Source: Prosopocoilus inquinatus (taxonomy: Eukaryota; Arthropoda; Insecta; Coleoptera; Lucanidae). From it: a stretch of DNA of 64,000 bases. Made by a program: the position numbers and the translations under genes. The notes under the pieces are model-generated. The model was not told the DNA's origin. It did no database searches and was given only the letters and a program-made list of their open reading frames with translations. Below, piece after piece: positions 1 to 11,993 of the stretch. Numbering within the stretch: position 1 is the stretch's first letter; each line of letters opens with the position of its first letter. The stretch is taken from NCBI GenBank assembly GCA_036172665.1, contig CM069876.1, positions 868,001 to 932,000 of the forward strand, given 5' to 3'.

Positions 1-159
1 TGTTATTTACGTGCACCTTAAATAAAAATCATTTTTCAATTAGTTTAACTTGAAGGCTTCCGCGGCCATGTTGAATTCTTGGCTTCCAGTTAGAATCGCG
101 TGTCTCGGATTTCTTCTACCTCCAACATTTCGTTCTCCATTGCAGAAGAACTTCCTCAG

Positions 160-632
160 GGCTGCTGCTGGAGGTGCTGCTACTGCTGGTGGTCTTGCTG
201 CTGCTTCTTGTAAGTCGTGGAGACTGAGTTTCAAGACGAGAAGCAGGTCTTGCTGCTACTTCTTGTAAGTCGTGGAGACTGAGTTTCAAAACGAGAAGCA
301 GCAGCAAGACCACCAGCAGCAGCAGTCCATTTGTCAATTATTTAGGCAACTTAATTTTATACATTAACCTAGGTGGTCTTGCTGCTGCTTCTCGTCTTGA
401 AACTCAGTCTCCACGACTTACAAGAAGCAGCAGCAAGACCACCTAGGTTAATGTATAAAATTAAGTTGCCTAAATAATTGACAAATGGGCTGCTGCTGCT
501 GGTGGTCTTGCTGCTGCCTCTCGTCTTGAAACTCAGTCTCCACGACTTACAAGAAGCAGCAGCAAGACCACCACCAGCAGCAGCAGCCCATTTGTCAATT
601 ATTTAGGCAACTTAATTTTATACATGAACCTA
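160..632. repeat. CTG/CAG-rich nested inverted repeat
   Basis: A core of about 70 bp, bounded by ggtggtcttgctgctgcttc and its complement, occurs about four times: two copies in one orientation (about 184-246 and 247-327) and two in the other (372-443 and 500-573). A second, A+T-rich module starting catttgtcaattatttaggc lies at 328-371, inverted at 444-487, and direct again at 589-632. The result is a set of hairpins inside a larger hairpin. Open frames across it are Leu/Ser/Ala-rich low-complexity translations and I do not regard them as genes. Confidence 0.85.
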
Positions 633-990
633 GCCTATTCATTTCTAAATGATTTTATCTTATTACTTCGTTATTTAATTACTTATAATCCTTTATTTAT
701 CTAAATAAGAAATTTTACTATCGTTGTAAAGAAAGTGATTTACAAAAATTGTTATACTGCTATTAAAAAAAAAATACAAATATTTTGACAATTAGCAGCA
801 CAATTGTTTTGTTTTGATTACAAATTCATGCATGTTCAAATTCATGAACATGCAAATTAGAGTCATTGCTAATTTAGTAGAATTTTTATTATTATTTTTT
901 AAAAATAAGAAAGTTAGCAATGTTTCAAAATGAACTGTCGATGTAGCCCCGATGTAGTAAGTTATAAATTATCGTCGTATAAAAAGGGCG
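633..990. other. A+T-rich spacer, no gene seen
   Basis: Mostly A+T-rich DNA with short homopolymers. A small palindrome built on ttcatgaacatgca and its partner lies near 826-855. No reading frame or repeat relation recognised. Confidence 0.5.
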
Positions 991-1670
991 CAAAAATTGT
1001 TTCGCCCGGGACGCTGTAAACCCTAGAAACGACCCTAAGCGCAATTAGTCAACGCAGCGTTGGTTCCTCAATAGGACTAACGCTGTCTCAAACTGAATGA
1101 AACCGGAAAACTTTAGTAAGTCCTCTCCCTGGTAATCAAATAGTTTAAATCAAATAGTTTTTTTAATAGTTGATTTTTTTTTTCATTTTTTGAATTTAAG
1201 AATACAGTGTTATTAACTTTGAATTTTTATTTACAGATATGTTGGTTATAAATCAAAGAAAACTTAATTTTCCTTTGGCATTTTTTTATATTGTTAAAAT
1301 TATTGTTCCCTCTTATAAATTCGATTCGGATAGACAAAAATTGTTTCGGTCTGGACGCTAGATACCCTAGATATGGCTTTAAGCGCAAGTAGTCAACGCA
1401 GCGTAGGTTCCCCAACAGGACTGCCGCTGTCTCAAACTGGATGAAACCGGAAAACTTTTATAAGTCCTCTCTCTGGTAATTAAATAGTTTAAAATGTTGA
1501 ATTTTTTCTTTTTTGAATTTAAGAATACAGTGTATTAACATTAAAATTTTATTTACGGATATGTTGGTTGTAAATCAAACAAAACTTAAGTTTCCTTTGT
1601 CATTTTTTTTTTTTCATTTTTAAAAATTAAAATTGTTATTCCTTCGTGTGAATTCGATTCGGAGAGACAC
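991..1670. repeat. Two-unit tandem repeat, about 340 bp per unit
   Basis: The stretch beginning caaaaattgtttcg at 991 recurs at 1335. Both units share gtcaacgcagcgt, ctgtctcaaact, gaaaccggaaaactt and aagtcctctc, then a T-rich part with gaatttaagaatacagtgt and gatatgttggtt. The second unit runs into a third start, ttcgattcgga, near 1653. Units differ by scattered substitutions and small indels, so the duplication is not recent. It looks like a short satellite or an expanded part of an interspersed repeat; no coding role seen. Confidence 0.8.
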
Positions 1671-2205
1671 TGCAGGATATTTGCGAATGATTAGCTTAAA
1701 TGTTGTCCTTTCGTGAAAATCGCATTCGCATACTTGCAGAACCTTAATATGTTTTAAAGTGCTATACAGTACAAGAAAGTTGTACGCTATAAATGAACTC
1801 AAGAATTTTACCTGGATTAAAATAAACTGTTACAAAATACAACCTTTGTGGTGTTATTTTAAGGTACTTCTAAATTAGAACCTTTCTTGGGGTGTACGTG
1901 TGTGCGTAAGGAGATGCAATGAGTATGACAAATATTTGTTTACAATTTAATGATGGGCCCCAGAGTTGGGCCACACAACGAGAAATCGTTTCTCATCTAA
2001 ACAACGTGTAAACCACTCGTCGCCCCTCCAAACATGTGATAAACTAAACTTTTTCAGACAAAACTGTGGCGCACAGATTGCGCATCCTCGCTTTATGATG
2101 TGAAAATTGTACGCAATGTTCAGTTTCAAAAGTTGTCCATAAACCACTTAAGGCACGTAACAAAATACGCATTGACATTTCATGCCTGGAAGTCCCATAC
2201 GATTT
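1671..2205. other. Non-coding stretch upstream of the LINE tail
   Basis: No recognisable gene. A minus-strand frame at 1947-2147 (66 residues, cysteine- and tryptophan-containing) has no motif I recognise and lacks neighbours that would support it. Confidence 0.4.
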
Positions 2206-2313
2206 TATTCTTTAATAATAATAATAATTTTATTAGTCCCATGATTTGTCAAAATAGGACAAGTCAAAACAAATAATAAAATAGTTAATAAACTAAGTAC
2301 ATGTCACAATACA

Positions 2314-5151
2314 CTATAACAGAGAAGCCATTGATAGTCCGAACTCCTCAATTGAGTAAATACAGTTGTCTATTAGAATTTTTTTTAATTTTAATTTAAA
2401 TGACGCACAAGTATTAGCAAGCTTAAGATGCGGAGGAAGCATATTAAATAATTTCGGACCAATGATGGACGGATTTTTGATACCGATATTTGTGTCCTGT
2501 AAGGGGACTCTAAAGTTATTTCGTCGTCGCGTATCATATCTATGAAAGTCTAAGTTTTTCGAAAAAGTTTTTTGGTTGTTGTATACATAAATCAGTAATT
2601 CAAGTATGTAGATAGAAGTAGCTGGCAATATTCTGAAAGATGTAAAATATGGTCTGCAGGACTCGACTGATTTAATACTGGCTATGCAGCGAATAATCCG
2701 TTTTTGTGCTAGGAAAACATCCTTGGCTGCTACAGAATTACCCCAGAAACGTATTCCATAAAGTAGTCTAGAGTGAACCTCAGCGAAATAAAACGATAGT
2801 ATACATTGATTACTCAAGATATATTTAAGATTTCTAATCTGGAAACATATGGAATTTAGTTTTTTAACAAGATTTGCGCAACGAATTGTCCAGTTGAGAT
2901 TTTCATCTATATGAATACCAAAAAATTTTACAAATGATTCTTGTTTTAGATGCCTGCCATTTAAGCAGAGATCAATTTTTAAATTTAAGTTATAAGATGT
3001 TCGAAAAATTACAAAATTAGTTTTAGTGGGATTCATAAATAATTTATTGATGTTGAACCACTGATTTAACTCATTAAGAAGCAAATTGCCTGTTAGAGTT
3101 AAATCTTCTAATTTCTTGCCCGCAAACACTCCAGAAGTATCGTCAGCATACATAATTAAAGTGTGATTGATGAAAAGAACAATATCATTGATGAAAAGTA
3201 AAAACAATATCGGACCCAAACCCTATCCCTGTGGGACACCTATATTTATGGGTAATAGACAGGAAGTAATTTCGGACATCTTACCATTTTGAAGAAAATT
3301 AATTCTTACGTATTGATTGCGGCCGCTTAAGTAGGATACGAACCAATCGGATGCGGTACCGCGAATACCATAAAGTTCCAGTTTAGAGATCAGCAAAGCA
3401 TGGTTCACACAGTCAAAAGCACGACTGAGGTCACAGAAGAGCCCAACTGCTTTTTCTCCGTTATTTAAACTAGAGATTACTTGGTCAATAAAAGAATGTA
3501 TTGCAGTCATAGTAGAATAGCCCTTTCTGAAACCATGTTGTTTATTAGTAATTATGTTGTGTTTTTTAAAATAATCAAGCAGAGTCTTTCAAGCATTGCA
3601 TATTCAAATATTTTAGAAATTGAAGGATTTAATGATATTGGACGATAATTATGTACGTCATGAACAGAGTCTTTTTTGTGGATCGGCAGTACCGCAGCGG
3701 TTTTTAAGCTTTTTGGAAATGCGCCTTTTGCAAAAGATAAATTCACTAATTCAGTAATAGGAGTTATAAATGAAATGTAAGTTTTACGCAGCAAAGAACA
3801 AGGAATATCGTCGGGCCCGGATGAGGAACTGTTTTTTAAATTTTTAAAGATATTTATTACCTCATACTCTGTGAAGGGAAAAAGGAACAAGTTGGAATTT
3901 GTAATAGAATTCAACGTCTGTGCACAGCTAGGTGCTGTAATGTTTTGAAGAGTATCGTACGGTGCATTTTGGAAAAAGTCATTAAATGTGTCTGCGATAG
4001 TTAAGGGATTGTCTGTTAAGGAGTTGTTTATTTCAAGAGATATGTTACTATTTAAGTTTTTTCTTTTATTCGTTAATTCTGATATAACTGTCCAGGCAGC
4101 CCGACTTTTGCTATTAGAAGTATTTATTTTATTTTCATAAAAAGTTCTTTTTGTTTCCTTTACTAATAATTGATGTTTTTGCTTAAATTTCACATAGACT
4201 TCTCTTAAATTAGAATATTTTTGTTGAAGTTCGTACCAGCTCCTGAGGGAGGCACTGGATATTTTAACTGTTTCCGTCACCCATGCTGTATTTTTAAATG
4301 AATCATCAGTTCTTACATACTTTTTAGGAAAATAAGTATTAAAAAAATGTAAAAAGGTGTCGTAGATATAGTTAAACGCATCGTTGAAGTCAACGAATGT
4401 ATTAAAATCGGGCCAGTCAACCTTTGAAAAAGCCTCTGTAAAGCGATTGATAGATCTGTCGTTAATTATACGCATCGACTTTGAATATTTCATAGTGCTT
4501 TTATTCATGATATATTTAGGAAGTTGACATACCACGTAACGATGATCAGATACAGAACAATGAAAAACATTATAGAACGGTATTGGTGTATTACAGAAAA
4601 TGTTATCAAGTATTGCAGAATTACGTGTCGGCGTAAATACGTTCTCAGCGAGGCCAAATGTATGAAATAATTGGTGTAAACGAACAGTATTTTCATTGTC
4701 AGGATTATTGAAGTGTATATTGAAATCCCCTAAAACTATGATATATGTTTTTTTCGTGATACACGTGGTCTAATACATCAGACATATTTCGCAAAAAATT
4801 CAAGATATTACCAGACGGTGATCTATAACAAGTGATTATGATATATTTATCAGAGTTATTGAATTTTAATTCTATATCACATACCTCAATATCAAGTTCG
4901 ATGCAAAATTGACTGAGGTCTAGATTTCTTGTTTTGAGTCCGATTTTAGCCCAAATTGCAACTCCTCCGCGTCTGTGATCAGCTCTACAGAAGTGTGATA
5001 ATAGATTGAAATTTGTGAAATTCAGACTATCAATGGCGTTCACACATGACCAAACTTCAGTTACACACATAACATTAACATCGATATGGCAAAAGTCGAT
5101 TTCTATCTGCGCAATTTTCGGTACAGTGAGACCTTGTATATTTATTAACAC
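2314..5151 (-). pseudogene. CR1-like ORF2: endonuclease and reverse transcriptase
   Basis: Reading from 5151 downward. The apurinic-type endonuclease shows a TEVW motif, RRGGVAIW, YRSPSG, then GDFNIHF after a frame change near 4740-4760, and the catalytic SDH at about 4542-4550. The reverse transcriptase follows with NYRPISL, a frame change near 3575-3590, QHGFRKGYST, DLSRAFD, GVPQG, a stop codon at 3223-3225 directly after that motif, and the catalytic YADD at about 3141-3152. The C-terminal region ends at 2314. A frame also remains open upstream of 5151 to about 5230, so the true start is uncertain. Two frameshifts and one nonsense codon mean no enzyme can be made from this copy. The order endonuclease then reverse transcriptase without an RNase H domain is typical of CR1. 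Confidence 0.88.
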
Positions 5152-5227
5152 AATGTCTAAGTTGTCTTCACATTTTTCGATGAGCCTACTTTTCCCGACG
5201 GGGCTGTAGGCAAGGTCCCTGAAGGGA

Positions 5228-6414
5228 TCAATGAACCATTTGAAGCTGGTGGCGGTAGATTGAGATCGTCACTTGTGTCACAGGTATCTCAGGAATATTA
5301 GAGTCAATAAGTGGGATTTCGATCAGAGTTTTATTCAAATGGTAGCTTTTAATTTGATTTGCTGTTAAGGTGAACAGTTTATTTTTACCTCTCCTGTTCA
5401 AATGGGGGCCAAAGGTACAGTAATCCTGTGGGTTAACCAAGTGATTTGTATCTGCATAGAATACGTTGCTGCATGTATTGGCATTTTCATATAATTTGCA
5501 GTTTATGTCAAAAATAAATTTATTCAAGATATGTTGACAAGGCCAATATGGGACTCCGATTAAGTTCAGATTAGTCGAATTGCAAGTTGCTGTAATTTTT
5601 TCGAAAAAATCCAACTCAAGTTGCTTCCCTTTTACGGCGTTGTTGAAACCAGCTGAGATGATGACATAATCACTTTTATTGTACTCTTTTATCAAATTCT
5701 GAATGTCCTGTATAACAGATTCAGCGACAGCATTTGGTTTAAATATGGATAAAATATCGTAAGATGTGGGAAGGGTATTACGTAGAAGTTCGGCGCCATG
5801 ACGCCCGTGACCCGTGACGCCAGTAGCAAAATTTTATGTTTTGCTGTCAATATGGGTTCGGATAGACTGATAACAGAATTTTTCGATTTTGTTTTAGTTG
5901 TTTGGACGACATTAGTTTTTGTAACAGGTCGGACCTCTGTAGAAAATGATGGCTTATTAGAAATGAACATTTTTCTTCGATTCCCTTCTACCGGTGGTGG
6001 TTCCTTAATAGTTTCGATGGTTTGCAACTCGTTATGTAATACTTTTGGGACGTCTGTTTGGGTAGCTACTGTTGTACGGATAAAATTGCGAGGATTTAAT
6101 TTCTTAATAATTTTCGTGTGATTATCTATTACCAAGTTACAGCTCTCTAGTTGCATTTGCAATTTACTTATTTGAACTTTCAAAGCATCATTTTCTTCCT
6201 TAAGCGCGATATTCGCGTGGTCGCATTCGGCAAGTCTATTTCTTAGCAACGTTGTTGCGTCAACAGGATCTGCATTTTTACCCTTCTCGCTGCCTTCAAA
6301 AGTCAGACTAATATAACTATTATTTTTGGCCTTTTCATATGTTTTCTTGGTGGTAATATGAGGCGGTTTTTCTTGTGGTTTGTTTCTTATCAGGCCGGAT
6401 CGGGTTGAGGCCAT
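5228..6414 (-). pseudogene. CR1-like ORF1: coiled coil plus SGNH esterase-like domain
   Basis: The ATG at 6414 starts a basic N-terminus (MASTRSGLIR), followed by a probable coiled coil around residues 50-100 with regular hydrophobic spacing. The frame then breaks near 5795-5812, in a short stretch with a repeated tcacggg, and continues in another frame that is open through GAELLRN, IFKPNAV, VIISAGFNN and PHLNRRGK to the stop at 5228. The last two resemble SGNH/GDSL hydrolase blocks, the H of PHLN being the expected catalytic-dyad histidine; the nucleophile block would lie at the frame break. CR1-group ORF1 proteins are known to carry an esterase domain that binds RNA-protein complexes or membranes. 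The broken frame is my inference from the continuous similarity of style across it. Confidence 0.75.
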
Positions 6415-6420
6415 AGTTTA

Positions 6421-7069
6421 AAATCGAATAATCTTTGATCGGTAATTAAAATAACTACAAGTGAGGCAAAAAGGAGAAGAACGAGCCGCTCCGTGATAAG
6501 ATACCATTAATACACTCTCAAACGTTATCCTTGATTCAGGCACCGCAAAGAACGTAATTTTAGTTAAATTAATTATTTCACCACTCGTTTAATACGTAAC
6601 GTTAAATTATTAATTGAAGTTGACTCTTGTCCGATGAAACTTGTGAGGAAATATTTTTTAAACTTTAAACGAACACTGTAAAATCGGAAGGAACACTCCT
6701 CAACACAACTTCTGAGGGAACACACCGTCACCGTCACAATAACCGTCACATAACCAAAAGATAACCTTCTTTTGACAGATTAAAACCGGATATCTTATGT
6801 GCTCCTTATAAGTGAAATTTGTGAAATAAATTGAGACTACTTAAAGTTATTGTTTAAACAAACAGTTCCTAATTTTTTAAGCAATTTTTAAAGTCATTAT
6901 ATAGAAATAGTTATTATAACTAACATTCTGTAGTTCTACGTTTTTTTTTTTGGCTGACGGTGTTATTAAATATAGCAAATTAATTTCATAATTAATGAAA
7001 AAAGCTGGATGAAATAAATATGATAAATTATTCAAACGTCCCTAATGATATTAAAAATGAATTGATGCT
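6421..7069. other. Possible LINE 5' UTR and A+T-rich spacer
   Basis: The first ~370 bp next to the ORF1 start is less A+T-rich than what follows and contains a repeated accgtcac; it may be 5' UTR of the LINE. From about 6800 the sequence is plain A+T-rich DNA without recognised features. Confidence 0.35.
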
Positions 7070-7480
7070 TTCAGCGACGATAGGATAGACGAGCCGCGCG
7101 CTAGTTAGTAAAATTAATTACGTGTATGCCCGCTGTCGTGTCAATCTAATATCTGAAGGCACATTTTACTAATGGCCAGGATTGACCTATAAATATAATG
7201 AACTCGTCTTTGCCAGCCCGTCATTTAGATATTTCCTGCGAGGCGAGACGCCCGTCGTGATATGTTGGTTTTTATCATTGCTCCTTTTAGCTGCAAGTGA
7301 GAAGTAACGCACTTTGAAGTACAGTACGCCGACGATAAAATATGACATCAATTGGAGAATATCAAATCGTTTAGGCTCTCCCGAGACTTCAAGGGGACGC
7401 TGGATCTAAAATAAATGCCGGCTGACGTGTTTAATGCTTAATTTAAACAATCTGTTAATTCATTACAGTAAATTATTAGG
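7070..7480. other. Balanced-composition non-coding block, candidate regulatory DNA
   Basis: Compared with its surroundings this block is clearly richer in G and C (for example gacgagccgcgcgctag and cgaggcgagacgcccgtcg) and has no long reading frame, no TIR and no second copy in the window. In insect genomes such blocks in gene-poor DNA are often conserved enhancers. Function is inference only. Confidence 0.3.
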
Positions 7481-7738
7481 TCTAATTAATTATCTGTACA
7501 ATACTTCTTATCAAAACTTCATAAAACTTAGTTTATGATAAAAAAAATGTAGATAAAAATGTTACTAAATATCGGTTTGTACTCGTACTATTTTCTTTGA
7601 TGTAGACGTAACAAAAGCTTCCCTAACCTAATTGTCTTTCAAAAAGTGTGCTACAGATGGGATATTTTTAATTATCCAAACAGCTTTTGCATTTCTTAAA
7701 ATCAATTTGAGAAATGTTACATGAAATTTATCTTGAAC

Positions 7739-9660
7739 GGTATGGGTGGATATCAATGATGTAATAAGGTTAGATGGAGTCTAGCGTCATTTTGAATAGG
7801 ACTGCATTGGTTTTAACATTAGAGAGAGAAAGATAATATGATCATTCCCTAAGAGTAACCAGGATCAGAAATGGCCGATACCACGTGGTTTGGGGCAAAT
7901 GAAAGCTTAGTTCAGATGCATCCGGATACGCAAAAAACTAGCCAATCAAAAACAAATTGCAATAAATATTTTGTATATTCGGAATGCATCTCAACTAAGC
8001 TTAATGCGTTTGCAAACACCGTTGCCATGGCTAGTAAGCGATTGAATAGTGAATTTTCAAAAATTAATGAACTTCATAATTTATAGTTCATATTCCAATT
8101 TTAAATTAGACTTAATAATAGTGCTGGCAAAAACCGGAAAAAAATTGAAACCGAATAATCGGTTTCTTAAAAAACCGGTTTTGGATGAAACCGGTTATCT
8201 AAGTAATGGTTAAAACCGACTATTCGAATATCCTAAACCGATTATTCAGATATTCGAATATCCAAAACCGATTATTCGGATATTCGAAAAACCGACTATG
8301 CAAATATCCAAAAACCGACTATTCGGATATTTGAAAAACTGTCTTGAATATATTCAAAAAACGACTATTCGAAAATCGGTTAATTAGCTATTAACAACAA
8401 CCGATTTATAAAAAACAGACTCCACTGAATTTTATCTCTAAACGCCAATTTTACAATGGCCATATATTTTTGAAACATAATTATGAATTACGTGTTACAT
8501 TACAGATTATAGTACAGAAGGAAATGCGATGTACTAGTGGTTTAAAAGTTTGTTATTTCCAAGGTAAGAGCGCCACTAATGTTTCTGGTTTCTATTTAGA
8601 TGAAGATGTTTTCAAACATTTCAATTTTGTGCTTCTCATCTCCATTTTAAAGTATTTACTATATTTCTAATTTATAAGGACTCACACATCTAAAACTTGA
8701 CACAAACTCACTAATATTAGTTTTCGTTTTCTTTTTGTTAAATAAGATAAATGTCAGTTATTCTTGTTCTATTTAATGAACAATGTTCAACAAATCATAA
8801 AAGTAATGCAAATATTTTGTGTTGTAAAAATTCATTATGGTGCTGAACAACATCTGTACCATAAATTGTGGTATTATGATCTACAATAAACTTTTCTTGA
8901 ATTCTCCGAAAGACGGTTGGGTACGGTCGAAAAGGCTACTCACAACAAAAACTAAAATTGTTTTAATTCTTCTTCTAATCTGTGGATTAGATCGTACCAC
9001 TTGACCACTTACATTTTTTTACGTGGGGAACATAACAGATAAGATTTACCTTCAGTTTTTTTTTGTTTAATACATTTTCAATTTTATTTGAGTTTTAAAT
9101 TTTCTGTCTCAAATTCTTAAGATTATCTTTAAATGCGTGAAAAAAATAAATACGTAATTGTGTACAGTTATTTCAGGTAGTTGGGCTATTTGAATATTTT
9201 TCATCGTTCGAATAACCGGTCATTCGAGTATCCGATTATCCAAAAACCGATATTATTCGAATATCCGGTTATCCAAATACTTGGATATTCGAATATCCGA
9301 TTATCCAAATAATTGGATATTCGAGTAACCGATTATCCGGATAACCGGTTATCTGGATAACTGGTTTTCGGTTTTGTTTAAAACCTCGGATAATCCAAAA
9401 CCGGTTAACCGGTTATCCAAAAAACCGATTTGGTTGCCAGCACTACTTAATAAGTCACTTCAAATAACTTAAAATCGAGAGAACGACCCCACAAAATGCA
9501 ATTTGAAAACTGACAGACTAAACGCACAGACAACGAATGTTTTCACGTTTTGAAGTTTTGCCCCAACCCAGCTGATCGAGGCTAGTTTTCTCTCTTTCTA
9601 ATGTTCGTCGCGATATCTCTAACTCTACATTCCATCTACCCCATACCAGATCATTGGTGG
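7739..9660. repeat. Degraded inverted repeat surrounding a hAT element
   Basis: About 190 bp at 7739-7930 and the reverse complement of about 9535-9660 share ggtatgg, tagatgga, aacattaga.agaga.aaa, a gatc and ttggggcaaa in the same order, with poor conservation between. This looks like the termini of an older element into which the hAT at 8119 inserted. A 71-residue plus-strand frame at 7871-8086 lies in the left arm and has no family I recognise. Confidence 0.4.
8119..9445. mobile_element. hAT-type non-autonomous element
   Basis: TIRs read TAGTGCTGGCAA at the left and TTGCCAGCACTA at the right, flanked by a perfect 8-bp TSD, cttaataa, at 8111-8118 and 9446-9453. Eight-bp TSDs with T at position 2 and A at position 7 are diagnostic of hAT. 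Both subterminal zones are packed with short repeats of the type aaccggtt, ccgattat and attcgaatatcc in both orientations, the usual transposase-binding arrays. No hAT transposase motif was found in the centre; a 66-residue plus-strand frame at 8470-8670 is not recognisable. Confidence 0.9.
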
Positions 9661-11184
9661 ATATCATATAATTGTCCAGTTTGACAAAGAAAGCAATGAT
9701 AAAAAATTTGAAAATTATTTTAAATTTTGTTTGCCAGTATTATAAAATTAGGCTAAATAATTTCATTTTCAGTGTCAGCAAAGATCATACATACTTACGT
9801 TTCAACATAACTAAGGGAAACTGATTTGATTTTCGTCATTTCTGTAATGCACAATAGTCATTTCGGTAATTTATACAAATTTTAGTTTACCATTGGACGA
9901 GAAATAAAAACACACTCAGAATAATAACACGTTTATTACATTATCAAAAGAAGTAAACAAGTGATTCCCGAAATCTAATTTAACGTAATTTCACATGAGA
10001 AAAATCAAACTGAAAAATTGTGAAACACATTAGCTTATGGAACTGAGGCAACGTCATGGCTAACTGATAAATATTTACCTAATAAGTAAGGTATCCTTTA
10101 CTTGTTTGGTATTTTCGAACTGATTAATCTGGACGTATTAATATATCCTTCTTTAGTAAAGTTTTTTTTTGTTGTTGACTACTGCTAAATTTCAGGCAGT
10201 CTTACATTTTCGAATTTTTTTACTTAATTTGTTTAAGGCCTTTTTTCAATTCTTATAGCCGTCTAACAGAATTTAAAAATTTGAGTGATATCATATTGGC
10301 TGGGATAAATTACAAAAATTAGTAGTTTTCGTTGAATACAAGCTATTTATTATTTTTCGGTATTTTTGTTTTTTTTTTTTTTTTTAGAATTTTAAAATTT
10401 CGCAAAATTCGGTAAGATTTTAATAAAAAATTAGCCGTTGAAATGGAAGAAAAAACGTTTTTGTTGCTGGGCAAACAGCCGTAATGCAAGTTTGTTACCG
10501 AAATGACCGTTACCGAAATGACATTTTCGACAGATTTGAAGCCAGACCACCTTTTTTTGTCTAAAAACTTCAACGAACTTTTTAATGTTCGTGTAACGTA
10601 ATACCAGATATCAAAGGAAAGGATTTTTTCTTGTTTTATTTCTTTTACTCATTTTAATGCGTTACCGAAATGACGAGCTAAAAGTGTACGCATCTAATTA
10701 TTGCTGTTTGTCATCATCCTGAGTTACAATTAACAACAATATGAATATTTTACCTGCTCTGGCAATTTAACGCAGCTGTACTCTACTTCATTAACATAAA
10801 AAGAGATTGTCGATGTGTTGGATAAACTAGGTAGGATGATTTAACTTTGACATTGTCGAAATAACAAATTTACAGAGGACAATATTTGGGATTTTATTAG
10901 AGCAAAAAAGGCGATTTTAGAGGTTTATATCATCTTAAGCACATATTCTACTTGCAGTACTGATCAGTAAAGAAAAGAAAATTAAGACTAGCTAAAACAA
11001 GAGGGCTGTTTTTAGCGACTTTCATAAATTGGGACAATTACGGAAATGACATTTTTCAAAATCCTGATAAAAAAATGTAGGTTGGAGAATATGCGCTTAT
11101 GTTATTACACCAAATAAAAAGAACTATTATTAAACTATTTAATATTTTTGAGGCTTCCAAATCTTTAACATTCAACAAAACTTG
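9656..11184 (+). repeat. Unclassified long interspersed repeat, copy 1
   Basis: Aligns end to end, same strand, with 59707-61418 (for example catataattgtc.agtttgac at the start and gaggcttccaaatc near the end), with roughly nine in ten bases alike by eye. It carries the short motif ttaccgaaatgac or its complement at least six times (about 9838, 9859, 10497, 10508, 10663, 11038). I found no protein domain, no TIR and no TSD, so the class is unknown. The family probably continues beyond 11184 in this copy, to a point I cannot fix. Confidence 0.85.
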
Positions 11185-11990
11185 CAAAAATGAAATGAAA
11201 AATGAAAAAAATGAAGACTGCTTAAGAGTATCATGCCCTTATTTCACAAGAAACAGAAAAACGTCGAAAGGAATAAGTCGTTCAGAATTAAAACTTGTTG
11301 CTAGATATAAAATTATAGCCTAATATCGCAAAAATAAAAAATAAAATAACTTATCGTGAACAATCTTTAACTGTAGGGAAGTATGGCCGTGCTTGTTACA
11401 TAATAATTTCACAAAAAACGGGGATTAACAGTTTCAATAAAACATCTGTTCTATTGGTCAATATTTCGTAATATTTTATTACTTATTATCAAGACCGTAA
11501 ATACTATAATTAGTAAACTAATTATAAAACTTATGAAAAACTATTGAGGGTGCATGTTAATTTAAAGATGCTCGAACTGTAAAAAAAGAAAAACTATTAT
11601 TTTCTTATTTTGCCTCTATCTTTTTTATTTAAAGAGATATCAAAAAAATAAAAATACTTTTTGAAGGCACTTTTCAATTCTCTACACAGTGGTAAACACT
11701 ATTTTTCTATAACACTTTTCGTCAAATTAATACCATCATCACGTAGTGGCAAAAGAATCTAGTCATTGTGCCAATTACGGCAACATAGCACACGTAATAA
11801 AAATTCTTAAAATTAAGAACAATTGTGTTCGTTATACACTAATTTGCTAAATATATTTTGTTTGTACAGGGTATCCTAAACCTCTGGAAAAGTCCAAAAA
11901 AGCCCGCATAATCCAAAATTATTATCAAATATACAGGTTGTTCGTTTAATAAGTTACAAACCTAACGTATTATTTTTTAAATGGAACACT
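11185..11990. other. A+T-rich stretch ending in a small repeat module
   Basis: No gene supported; a 74-residue frame at 11099-11323 overlaps the long repeat and is Lys/Asn-rich. The last ~60 bp contain tttttttaaatggaacac, a module that recurs in several mariner-like elements of this window and is interrupted here by the element starting at 11994. Confidence 0.4.
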
Positions 11991-11993
11991 ATA

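Larger units (their letters stand above)
2206..6420 (-). mobile_element. CR1-like non-LTR retrotransposon, near full length, degraded
   Basis: A minus-strand LINE with ORF1 (coiled coil plus esterase-like domain) followed by ORF2 (endonuclease plus reverse transcriptase). The 3' end, at the low-coordinate side, finishes in repeated att/aat units near 2210-2232, as is usual for CR1-type elements, which end in short microsatellite tails rather than poly(A). The esterase-like ORF1 also points to the CR1/L2 group. The 5' end is not defined: DNA up to about 6790 could be 5' UTR. At least four frame breaks and one in-frame stop make this copy non-autonomous. I saw no clear target-site duplication. 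Confidence 0.88.

Noticed and set aside
40..337. Overlapping frames on both strands in the CTG-rich region
   Set aside because: They are translations of a simple, inverted-repeat sequence in several frames at once, with no gene-like features.
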